Source: Actinomycetota bacterium (GTDB lineage Bacteria > Actinomycetota > Acidimicrobiia > Acidimicrobiales > CADCTF01). Taken from it: a DNA stretch of 15,956 bases. Positions 1 through 6,384 of this stretch are shown here, piece by piece; the first letter of the stretch is position 1; each line of letters opens with the position of its first letter. The stretch covers positions 1 through 15,956 of the forward strand of contig JAHWJQ010000026.1 in NCBI GenBank assembly GCA_019348305.1, given 5' to 3'. The notes under the pieces are model-generated. The model did no database searches and was not told the DNA's origin. It was given only the letters and a program-made list of their open reading frames with translations. A program made the translations under genes and the position numbers.

Positions 1-160
1 AGCGCTGGCCGGCGCCCTACGGGCACTGGCGGACGACCCCCAAGAGCGCCGCCGCCTCGGCGAGCTCGGCCGCCAGCGGGCCCAGCGGTTCGCCTGGCCC
101 GAGGTCGCCGCCGCCCACCTCGAGCTCTACGAGAAGGTGCTGTGCGACTCGACGTCGTGA
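1..160 (+). CDS. GT4 glycosyltransferase, C-terminal fragment (5' end outside window)
   Basis: The reading frame that is open from base 2 and stops at TGA 158-160 encodes 52 residues. It resembles the last helices of a GT-B glycosyltransferase: an alanine- and arginine-rich segment with the pattern of a post-catalytic helix, then RFAWPEV and a final helix containing AHLELYEKVL. The form F-x-W-x-x-x-A-x-x-x-x-x-x-Y is the usual ending of GT4 enzymes, where the C-terminal helix crosses back to the N-terminal domain. The next gene starts inside it at GTG 142, so the two are probably translationally coupled. The donor-binding part lies off the window, so neither sugar nor linkage can be inferred. 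Family assignment rests on this tail only. Confidence 0.7.
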   Translation, partial: ALAGALRALADDPQERRRLGELGRQRAQRFAWPEVAAAHLELYEKVLCDSTS

Positions 161-1014
161 TCGTCACGTACCGGTCGGCCGAGCACCTGCCCGCGTGCCT
201 CGCCCCGCTGCCGGACGACGCCAACGTCGTCGTGGTCGACAACGCCTCCGGCGACGAAGCTCCCGACCTGGCTGAGCGTGCCGGCGCCACGGTGGTGCGC
301 AACCCCACCAACCGGGGGTTCGCCGCCGCCGCCAACCAGGGCGCCCGCATGGGGTCCGGGGATGCCCTGCTGTTCCTGAACCCCGACGCCGTGGTGGGCC
401 GGGCCGACCTGTCCACGCTGCTCGCCACGCTCGCCGGCGATCCGGCGCTCGGCGCCGTGGGCCCGCGGCTGGTCTCGCCCCACGGCCACGAGCAGCGGGC
501 GTGGTGGCCATTCCCTTCACCGCTCGCCACCTGGGCCGAGGCGCTCGGTCTGCACCGGCTGTGGCATGGAGCCGGCAAGGAGGCGCCCGGCTTCCTGGTG
601 GGCGCCTGCCTCCTCGCCCGGCGGGCTGCCGTCGAGGAAGTCGGCGGGTTCGACGAGCGGTTCTGGCTCTACGGCGAGGACGCCGACCTGTGCCGAAGGC
701 TCTGGAACGCCGGTTGGAGCGTCCGGCTCGTCCCCGATGCGACTGCCCTCCACATCGGGGGCGCGAGCGGGGAATCGGTCTCCGACATGACGTTCGAGCA
801 CTTCCAGCGAGGCGCCGAGCACTTCATCCAGAAACACCACGGCGCTGCCGGCTTGGTGCTGCACCGGCTGGGGCTGCTCGTCGGGTCGGTATTGCGCCTA
901 CCTGTGTTGCTCCTGCGGCCCGACGACCCACGCGGTAACCGCCGTTGGCGGATGATCCGGCGCGACCTCCACCACCTCCTCGCCCGCCCCACCCGGGTCG
1001 AGGCCCGCCCGTGA
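142..1014 (+). CDS. GT2 glycosyltransferase, rhamnosyltransferase-like
   Basis: This 290-residue cytoplasmic GT-A enzyme probably adds a sugar, perhaps rhamnose, from a nucleotide donor to the growing lipid-linked glycan. The N-terminus is a classic GT2 strand (VVIVTYRS, residues 5-12). It is followed by VVDNAS (31-36), the NRGFAAAANQG loop (57-67) and the metal-site region FLNPDA (78-83). The second half has GACLLARR (154-161) and VGGFDERFWLYGEDADLC (167-184), which holds the conserved acidic pair of the family. This arrangement is typical of WbbL/RfbF-type rhamnosyltransferases. The GTG start at 142 overlaps the preceding gene by 19 bases, and translation from it enters the first GT2 strand at once, which supports it. 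The C-terminal 60 residues are rich in arginine and leucine and may touch the membrane. The family call is firm; the rhamnose specificity is a guess by resemblance. Confidence 0.88.
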   Translation: MRLDVVIVTYRSAEHLPACLAPLPDDANVVVVDNASGDEAPDLAERAGATVVRNPTNRGFAAAANQGARMGSGDALLFLNPDAVVGRADLSTLLATLAGDPALGAVGPRLVSPHGHEQRAWWPFPSPLATWAEALGLHRLWHGAGKEAPGFLVGACLLARRAAVEEVGGFDERFWLYGEDADLCRRLWNAGWSVRLVPDATALHIGGASGESVSDMTFEHFQRGAEHFIQKHHGAAGLVLHRLGLLVGSVLRLPVLLLRPDDPRGNRRWRMIRRDLHHLLARPTRVEARP

Positions 1015-1052
1015 TCGCGGCACCCATTTCCTACTGGCGCGAGGCGATGAAG

Positions 1053-1068
1053 GCTGCCTGTCGGCAGC
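1053..1068 (+). promoter_or_regulatory. Small inverted repeat in the gap before wzm
   Basis: GCTGCC at 1053-1058 and GGCAGC at 1063-1068 form a perfect 6-bp stem around a TGTC loop, with one more possible G-U pair outside it. It sits in the 102-base gap between the first GT2 and wzm, the only real break in the otherwise overlapping operon. No U-rich tract follows, so it is not a convincing intrinsic terminator. It could be a small attenuator or operator, or chance in GC-rich DNA. I found no convincing -10/-35 pair in this gap. Confidence 0.25.
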
Positions 1069-1116
1069 TGCGGCGTGCCCGGCGTCCCTGCGTGCCTGAG
1101 CTGTTGGTGATGCCAG

Positions 1117-1875
1117 GTGTTTGATTCGGCGCGGTTCGACCTGTTGATGGCCTTCGTCAGGCGAGAGGTCAGCGTGCGCTACAAGGAGGCGTACGTCGGC
1201 GTCGCCTGGGCGGTGATCCAGCCCCTTGCATACATGGCGATCTTCACCGTGCTGTTCACCCGGGTGGCGAAGGTGCCGGGGAGCGGGCCGCTCGTCGCCT
1301 ACGTGGCCCTCGTGCCCTGGACGTTCGCGGCAACGGCCATCACCCAGGGCAGTTCCGCGGTGTTGAACCAGCTCGGGATCGTGAGCAAGATCTACTTCCC
1401 CCGGGAGGTGCTCCCGCTCTCTGCCGTGCTCGCGGCCTTGGTCGACGCCGGCATCGCCTTCGTGCTCCAGCTGGCGCTGCTGCTCATCTTCGGTGCCGGG
1501 CTGCCCTTGACCCTCCTGCTCTGGCCGTTCTTGATGCTGCTGACGGCCGCGCTCTGCCTGGGTATCGGGCTGATCCTTGCTCCTGCCATCGTCCGCTTCC
1601 GCGACCTGCGCTTCGTGATACCGCTGGGCCTCCAACTGCTGCTTCTGGCCAGTCCCGTGGGCTATCCGATCGAGGCCGTCCCCGCCTCCTTTCGAGGGTG
1701 GTACCGCGTCAACCCCTTCGCCGGTCTCCTCGACGCCTTCCGCGTCATCGCCCTCGATGGTCGGATCCCGCCGTGGGTGGATATCTGGCCTGCACTCGTG
1801 TGGAGCCTCGGACTGCTCGCTCTGGGGGTCGTCTACTTCCGTGCGGAGGAGCCGACCATGGCGGACTACGTATGA
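1117..1875 (+). CDS. wzm: ABC-2 type polysaccharide exporter, permease subunit
   Basis: This 252-residue integral membrane protein is the channel half of an ABC exporter that moves a completed lipid-linked polysaccharide out of the cytoplasm. It has the hallmarks of the Wzm/TagG/RfbA family: an amphipathic start ending in RREVSVRYK (15-23), AWAVIQPL (30-37), then about six hydrophobic segments near 30-48, 60-80, 104-126, 130-157, 165-183 and 222-241. The family motifs KIYFPREVLPLS (91-102), SPVGYP (179-184) and NPFAGLLDAFR (199-209) are present. Length is normal. In-frame stops at 1048-1050 and 1108-1110 force the start downstream, so GTG 1117 is chosen, although its ribosome site is weak; ATG 1147 is an alternative that would cut into the N-terminal helix. 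The last codons overlap the ATP-binding gene as ATGA. Confidence 0.95.
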   Translation: MFDSARFDLLMAFVRREVSVRYKEAYVGVAWAVIQPLAYMAIFTVLFTRVAKVPGSGPLVAYVALVPWTFAATAITQGSSAVLNQLGIVSKIYFPREVLPLSAVLAALVDAGIAFVLQLALLLIFGAGLPLTLLLWPFLMLLTAALCLGIGLILAPAIVRFRDLRFVIPLGLQLLLLASPVGYPIEAVPASFRGWYRVNPFAGLLDAFRVIALDGRIPPWVDIWPALVWSLGLLALGVVYFRAEEPTMADYV

Positions 1876-3095
1876 CCACTGCCATCTCCCTCGACAGCGT
1901 TTCCAAGCGCTACTACCTCGGCGCTCGTGGTGGGCTTCGGCACCTCGGCCGTCAGCTGCGAGGGCGAGGCGAGCGCGAGGTGCTGTGGGCCCTCCGCGAC
2001 GTGTCCTTCGACCTCGAGGCGGGGCGTTCGCTCGCCTTGGTCGGCGCCAACGGTGCGGGCAAGAGCACCCTGCTCAAGGTCATCTCCCGGGTCACCCGGC
2101 CAACTGACGGCCGGGTCCGCGTCCAGGGCCGGATGTCGTCGCTCATCGAGGTCGGAGCCGGATTCCATCCCGAGCTCACCGGTCGCGAGAACGTGTTCCT
2201 CAACGGTGCCATCCTCGGAATGTCCCGCCGTCAGGTCGCTCGCCGGCTGGACGAGATCGTGGCCTTCGCCGAGCTAGAGCAGTTCATCGACACCCCGGTG
2301 AAGCGGTACTCGAGCGGCATGTACGCACGACTCGGCTTCTCTGTCGCCGTGCACACCGACCCGGAGATCCTTCTCGTCGACGAGGTGCTCGCCGTTGGGG
2401 ACGCTCGCTTCCGCAAGCGCTCCTACGAGAAGGTGCAGGAGCTCACCCGCGAGCACCGGACCGTCGTGGTCGTCAGCCATCAGATGTCAATGGTCCGGAG
2501 GATCTGCGAGGAGGGGATCATGCTCGACTCTGGGCGAGCGGTCTTCGCTGGCACGGCCGATGAGGTGGCTTCTTTCTACGAGACACACATGATGCCCACC
2601 GTCTACAACGAGGAGAAGCTCGGCAGTGTGGTCGCCGAAGTTCAGGTACTCGAGGTGCGCGGCGCGGCAGGCACGTCCGTTCTCCACTCCGAGGCTGAGG
2701 CCAGCATCCGCGCTCGGGTCACGCTCGTCGCCGAAGTCGACGAGCCGACGCTGGCCGTCGCGTGGTTTCGCTCAGACGGTCTGCCCGTGGCAGCGAGCCT
2801 CTACGAGGGCAGACTTCCATACCGTACCCCTGTGGAGGTGATGTGGCAGATCCCTCAATTGGGACTCGCTCCTGGATCCTACTTCCTCCATCTACTCGTG
2901 ACAGACGGCCGAAACCCGTCAACCCAGTACGAGGACGCCTGCCTCTCGGTCAACGTAGAGGCCGATCGGTTGCCTCCTTTCGGGTCCATGACCCTCCAGT
3001 CGGCAAGTTGGACGGTGGACTTCTGCCTCGCTCCCGAGAGGGATGCCATTGCTCCAATAATCCCAACACTTGTCCAAGTCGAGGACGACGAATGA
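1872..3095 (+). CDS. wzt: ABC polysaccharide exporter, ATP-binding subunit with C-terminal carbohydrate-binding domain
   Basis: This 407-residue partner of the upstream permease powers glycan export. Residues 1-240 are the nucleotide-binding domain: Walker A GANGAGKST (58-66), signature YSSGM (146-150), Walker B ILLVDE (166-171) and the switch histidine in VVSHQ (H203). About 160 more residues follow, predicted beta-rich, containing AGSYFLHLLVTDG. This is the Wzt C-terminal domain known in the O9a-type O-antigen exporters, where it binds the non-reducing end of the glycan and sets substrate specificity. The start at ATG 1872 overlaps the wzm stop; the frame stays open upstream, but only inside wzm. 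Base composition changes within the gene: the ATPase part is near 70% G+C, while hand-counted lines from about 2780 fall to about 58%. The C-terminal module may therefore have been replaced with the genes that follow. Confidence 0.95.
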   Translation: MTTAISLDSVSKRYYLGARGGLRHLGRQLRGRGEREVLWALRDVSFDLEAGRSLALVGANGAGKSTLLKVISRVTRPTDGRVRVQGRMSSLIEVGAGFHPELTGRENVFLNGAILGMSRRQVARRLDEIVAFAELEQFIDTPVKRYSSGMYARLGFSVAVHTDPEILLVDEVLAVGDARFRKRSYEKVQELTREHRTVVVVSHQMSMVRRICEEGIMLDSGRAVFAGTADEVASFYETHMMPTVYNEEKLGSVVAEVQVLEVRGAAGTSVLHSEAEASIRARVTLVAEVDEPTLAVAWFRSDGLPVAASLYEGRLPYRTPVEVMWQIPQLGLAPGSYFLHLLVTDGRNPSTQYEDACLSVNVEADRLPPFGSMTLQSASWTVDFCLAPERDAIAPIIPTLVQVEDDE

Positions 3096-3745
3096 CTCAG
3101 ACGTACTACCCCGGCGTGCGCCCTGATCTCATCCCTTACTTGAAGGTAGAGGGAGCGACCGTCCTCGACGTTGGATGTGGAGCAGGGGGGCTCGCGCCAC
3201 TCCTGCGCGAGCGTGGCGCGAGGAGAATCGTGGGGGTAGAAGTGAGCGACCTGGCAATCGATGCGGCGAAGGTATGCGACGAAGTGCACCGCGGCTCCGT
3301 CGAGGAAGTCCTGCAGAACATCGATGAATCATTCGACTTTGTCATCACGGCCGATGTCTTGGAGCACTTGGTCGATCCCTGGTCTGTCTTACGGGAGCTT
3401 CGACCGCATGTGAAGCAAGGTGGCTCGCTTCTCGTCTCGATACCGAACGTGTCGCACCTCACTGTGCTGCTCCAGTTGCTCTTTCGCCGTGATTGGCGCT
3501 TCGACGATGCGGGGATCTTCGATCGAACACATTTGCGATGGTTCGGGCGACATACGCTGAATCAAATGCTCGACGAAGCTGGCTTCGAACCGACCACTTG
3601 GGCGGCCAATGTTTCACTTGGCCTAGGACGACGGTGGGATCGCGGCGTCGGACCAGTGAAGACACGATGGGTGCCAGCGTTCTTCGTGCTTCAGTGGATC
3701 GTCGTTGCGAGGCCGGTCGATACCGGCGTGACCGATGAGAAGTAG
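3092..3745 (+). CDS. Class I SAM-dependent methyltransferase
   Basis: This 217-residue soluble enzyme probably methylates a sugar of the exported glycan. The SAM site is plain: VLDVGCGAGGL (24-34), the acidic ribose-binding residue E50 in VGVEVSD, and ADVLEHL (87-93) as motif IV. Later, FDRTHLRWF (143-151) and LDEAGFEP (160-167) are typical of the Methyltransf_11/23 proteins in polysaccharide clusters. The start at ATG 3092 overlaps the wzt stop as ATGA and has GAGGA at 3081-3085, six bases upstream. The gene is clearly less GC-rich than its outer neighbours. Its place directly after a Wzt with a glycan-reading domain resembles systems in which a terminal methyl group caps the chain for recognition. 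That role is inferred from position, not visible in the protein. Confidence 0.85.
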   Translation: MTQTYYPGVRPDLIPYLKVEGATVLDVGCGAGGLAPLLRERGARRIVGVEVSDLAIDAAKVCDEVHRGSVEEVLQNIDESFDFVITADVLEHLVDPWSVLRELRPHVKQGGSLLVSIPNVSHLTVLLQLLFRRDWRFDDAGIFDRTHLRWFGRHTLNQMLDEAGFEPTTWAANVSLGLGRRWDRGVGPVKTRWVPAFFVLQWIVVARPVDTGVTDEK

Positions 3746-4628
3746 CGACCGTACGGGAGACGGTCCTTTAGCGGTCTCCGTGGTAGTCCCGACCTACGGG
3801 CCAGCGCCGTATCTAGTTGACACACTTCTATCCCTTGACCAGCAGAGGTTCCGCCCCGAGGAGGTCGTTGTCATAGATGACGGATCGGTGCCCCCCGTCA
3901 CAGTGCCGACGACCGCGTTGGGTACACGCGTGATCCGCATCGGGCACGGAGGAATTGCGGCCGCTCGTAACGCCGGGATACGTGCCACGACGGCACCGCT
4001 CGTCCACATCTGCGATCATGACGATGCTCTTGAGCCTCAGTTCTATGAAACGATCGTCGACGTCTTCGCTTCCCAGCCGTCCATTGACGTGGTGCACGCG
4101 GCCTGCGGGTTCATAGATGCGGGCGGGGCGCCGACGCCGGGACTCCTCCCCGGGAGCCGGCCGGAGTATGGGACGTCTCGCGAGTCGTTGCAGACCCTGC
4201 TGAGTGTGAATCCGATAGCCTCCGTGGCGACAGTTTTCCGGCGTGAAGTGGCTGAACGCCTGCACGGCTTCCGGTCCCTTGACTTCGTACAAGACTGGGA
4301 CTTCTGGATCCGAGCTGCTGTGGAACAGGCGAAATTTGCCTTTGTCCCCGATCTCTTAGCGTGGCATCGCGTCCATGCCGAGCAGCAAAGCGCGCCAGAG
4401 AGGGCACCGTTGATCTTTGCGGAGGCTCGGCGCATGCTCCGCAGCCAACCGCTTCCCCGACAGCATTGGGTGGCGCGAGAACGGAAGATTGCAGATCTGC
4501 ATCTCGAGGAGGCGGCGCACCACAGCAAGGTCATGGAGCGGCGCTTCATCGCGTTCGCCGATCTAGCTCTAGCTGCACCTGTTCGACCACTCGCGTCTTT
4601 ACGGGCCCTTGCGGGTATCTGGAAATGA
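3735..4628 (+). CDS. GT2 family glycosyltransferase
   Basis: This 297-residue GT-A enzyme transfers a sugar from a nucleotide donor. It has VSVVVPTYG (14-22), VVVIDDGS (44-51), GGIAAARNAGI (72-82) and the metal-binding CDHDDALEP (93-101), which is the DXD equivalent. The second half has NPIASVATVFRR (159-170) and the conserved VQDWDFWIRAA (185-195). The ATG at 3735 overlaps the methyltransferase by 11 bases, and the gene ends in ATGA overlap with the next GT. It lies wholly in the lower-GC block. Its second half aligns without gaps to the truncated GT2 at 5884-6384, with 38 of 61 residues identical by my hand alignment, so the two are homologous copies of one GT type. Donor and linkage are unknown. 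Confidence 0.9.
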   Translation: MRSSDRTGDGPLAVSVVVPTYGPAPYLVDTLLSLDQQRFRPEEVVVIDDGSVPPVTVPTTALGTRVIRIGHGGIAAARNAGIRATTAPLVHICDHDDALEPQFYETIVDVFASQPSIDVVHAACGFIDAGGAPTPGLLPGSRPEYGTSRESLQTLLSVNPIASVATVFRREVAERLHGFRSLDFVQDWDFWIRAAVEQAKFAFVPDLLAWHRVHAEQQSAPERAPLIFAEARRMLRSQPLPRQHWVARERKIADLHLEEAAHHSKVMERRFIAFADLALAAPVRPLASLRALAGIWK

Positions 4629-5887
4629 TGAACGTCGATGAGGACGACAAGAACCTGTTCGCCGTCGCGCTCCTACTGGAAGGCTTGAGTGATGAAGGCG
4701 GCACGGAGGCTCAGGCGACGGCGCTAGCGGAGGGCCTCGCGTCGATCGGGCATCCGGCGGTCTTCGCAACGCGATGGCCACTCGATCGACACGGAGCGCG
4801 CGTAGCGCGCATGCGATCTGCAGGCGTCGAAGTATTGACGCCGAAATGGGCGGGAGCTTGGTGGAGCCACTTCCGGGTTTCCTCCTACAACGTCCGACGG
4901 ACGATCCGTATCGGGCAGTTCCTCGTCAGCCGGCGCGCCTTGCCAACCAGAGCGGGCCTTGCCTCCGATCGACACGTGCTCCGCTCACGTGATCGCGATG
5001 TGAGGGTCGTCCTCATCCGGAAGCTCCGCCGATGGATCCACGCGCAACAGCCGCTTCCGACGGTTCTGCACGTCCTCGCTCGCCACACCGCTGTTTTGAT
5101 CCCCGACCTCAGGGCCCTTGGTCTGCCAATCCTCTACTCGGAACTGGGACAGCCGGAGTACTACACGGGCGGGGGGGTCCCTACACAAGCCTTTGAAGTA
5201 GAGGCGATGACGGCCGATAGCGTTGAGGCGGCGCAGTTCCTTGAGGCACGTTATGCGCGGACCGTTCATGTCATACCGAGTATCGGCGGGTTTTCCGAGC
5301 CGACAGCGGCTCCAGCGTTGCGCGCAACAAGGTTTGTCATGGTCAACCGTCTCCATCCAGACAAACGTGTAGAAATTGCGATACGGGCCATGGCACGTGC
5401 AGGCCCGCACTGTGTCCTCGATGTACTGGGAAGCGGGCCGTCGATGGCCGAGCTCAATATACTTATCAAGAGCCTCGACGTTTCCGATCGAGTCACCTTG
5501 CATGGCAGTGGAAACCGCAGTCGCGTAAAGGCATTTCTCGACGCTGGCGACGCTTTCATCCTTACCTCTTCGACTGAGGGCACACCCACGTCGGTTCTCG
5601 AAGCTATGAGCCGTGCCCGGTGCGTCGTGGCCGTGCCTGTCGGCGGCGTCCCTGACCTCGTGCGCCATGGTCGTGAAGGCCTGTTCTTCGATGGCACGGT
5701 GGATGACCTATCGATGGCTATGTGTCGACTTACTGAAGAGGCGGGTTTGGCGCGCGCGTTGGGGTGTGCGGCAAGGGAACGATGGATGATGCATTTTTCA
5801 CCAGAGAAGATCGTGAAACGTTACGAGGCCCTCTACCGAGAGGTGCTTTCGGCGAGATTGGACCACCTCGATGGATGCCCTCAGTGA
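4625..5887 (+). CDS. GT4 family glycosyltransferase
   Basis: This 420-residue GT-B enzyme adds a sugar to the growing glycan. The N-terminal domain opens with a glycine-rich acceptor loop (GGTEAQ, 25-30) and the phrase ATRWPL (48-53). The C-terminal domain has MVNRLHPDKRVE (239-250), VLGSGP (267-272), LHGSGNRS (292-299) and the family motif EGTPTSVLE (318-326), whose two glutamates are spaced as EX7E for donor binding. The start is ATG 4625, overlapping the previous stop as ATGA; ATG 4628 directly follows in frame, so the true start could be one codon later. A run of seven G at 5171-5177 lies in the coding region. The gene is in the lower-GC block and ends at its right edge. It shares several landmarks with the GC-rich GT4 at 9659-10870, suggesting distant paralogues. 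Confidence 0.88.
   Translation: MMNVDEDDKNLFAVALLLEGLSDEGGTEAQATALAEGLASIGHPAVFATRWPLDRHGARVARMRSAGVEVLTPKWAGAWWSHFRVSSYNVRRTIRIGQFLVSRRALPTRAGLASDRHVLRSRDRDVRVVLIRKLRRWIHAQQPLPTVLHVLARHTAVLIPDLRALGLPILYSELGQPEYYTGGGVPTQAFEVEAMTADSVEAAQFLEARYARTVHVIPSIGGFSEPTAAPALRATRFVMVNRLHPDKRVEIAIRAMARAGPHCVLDVLGSGPSMAELNILIKSLDVSDRVTLHGSGNRSRVKAFLDAGDAFILTSSTEGTPTSVLEAMSRARCVVAVPVGGVPDLVRHGREGLFFDGTVDDLSMAMCRLTEEAGLARALGCAARERWMMHFSPEKIVKRYEALYREVLSARLDHLDGCPQ
5171..5177 (+). repeat. G7 homopolymer inside a GT4 gene
   Basis: Seven consecutive G lie within the codons for Gly-Gly-Gly-Val (about residues 182-185) of the GT4 at 4625-5887. The frame is intact here. Such runs are slippage-prone in sequencing and replication. 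A single-base change would truncate the enzyme, but nothing here shows that it varies. Confidence 0.3.
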
Positions 5888-6384
5888 ACCGGTATCCGTG
5901 GCGCGGCGCGCTTAATCGTGTCGATAATTTCGAAGACCCGAAAAGGGTGCTGCACGCGCTCTTGCACGGCAACGAGATCGCTTCGGTCGCCGCAGTGTTC
6001 CGCCGAGCGACCTTCGACGACCTTGGCGGGTTCCGCTCGCTCGCCTACGTCCAAGACTGCGACTCTTGGATACGTGCCGCCGCCCAGCGGTCTCGTTTCA
6101 AGGCGATCCCCGACACCCTCGCTTGGCACCGCGTCCATCCCACTCAGCAGAGCGGCGAGGCTCGGCGCGTGCTCGCCCTCGAGGAGTCCCTGACGATGCT
6201 GTCCTCCGCGCGGCTTCCAGCCTGGCTCTGGCTCACCGCTCGGCGCTCCCGCGGCGGGCTTCACCTGCAGCTGAGCCGACTCCTCCGAGCTCGAGGACAG
6301 CCAGGTGTCGTCCGACATGCGTTGCAGGGCTTTGCAGGTAGGTCGCTGCAGACCAGCCGGGCCGTCCTCGGGGCGAGCCGGTGA
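5884..6384 (+). CDS. N-terminally truncated GT2, probable remnant
   Basis: This open frame of 166 residues corresponds only to the second half of a GT2. It contains NEIASVAAVFRR and LAWHRVH and aligns without gaps to residues 159-219 of the GT2 at 3735-4628, with 38 of 61 identical. The nucleotide-binding N-terminal half, about 125-150 residues with the DXD site, is absent. Upstream in the same frame there is only the antiphase interior of the GT4 gene. It is GC-rich, unlike the block to its left, so the recombination edge lies at about 5880. GTG 5884 overlaps the previous stop as GTGA; ATG 5875 in the same frame is an alternative. The conserved VQDWD motif reads VQDCD, a loss of the usual tryptophan. 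I expect no transferase activity, although the peptide could still be translated, because the next gene overlaps its stop as GTGA. Confidence 0.75.
   Translation: MNRYPWRGALNRVDNFEDPKRVLHALLHGNEIASVAAVFRRATFDDLGGFRSLAYVQDCDSWIRAAAQRSRFKAIPDTLAWHRVHPTQQSGEARRVLALEESLTMLSSARLPAWLWLTARRSRGGLHLQLSRLLRARGQPGVVRHALQGFAGRSLQTSRAVLGASR

Larger units (their letters stand above)
2780..5880. other. Lower-GC block, probable imported glycan cassette
   Basis: Hand counts of single 60-base lines give 42/60 G+C at 2041, 44/60 at 2701 and 38/60 at 2761. They then fall to 35/60 at 2821 and 2881, 29/60 at 3301, and 32/60 at 4021 and 5461. They return to 41/60 at 6001 and 45/60 at 10501. The block holds the distal part of the Wzt C-terminal domain, a methyltransferase, a GT2 and a GT4. 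Its right edge matches the start of a truncated GT2. I see no insertion sequence, integrase or flanking repeat, so homologous or illegitimate recombination of an allelic cassette is the likeliest origin. Edges are good to about 100 bases only. Confidence 0.6.

Noticed and set aside
1047..1124. A 25-codon frame in the gap before wzm
   Set aside because: No ribosome site, no similarity that I recognise, and it overlaps the wzm start. It could be debris, but coding is not supported.
1698..1871. An upstream extension of wzt
   Set aside because: The frame is open but lies inside wzm and encodes an arginine-rich stretch unlike any ATPase N-terminus. ATG 1872 overlaps the wzm stop and starts the ABC domain properly.
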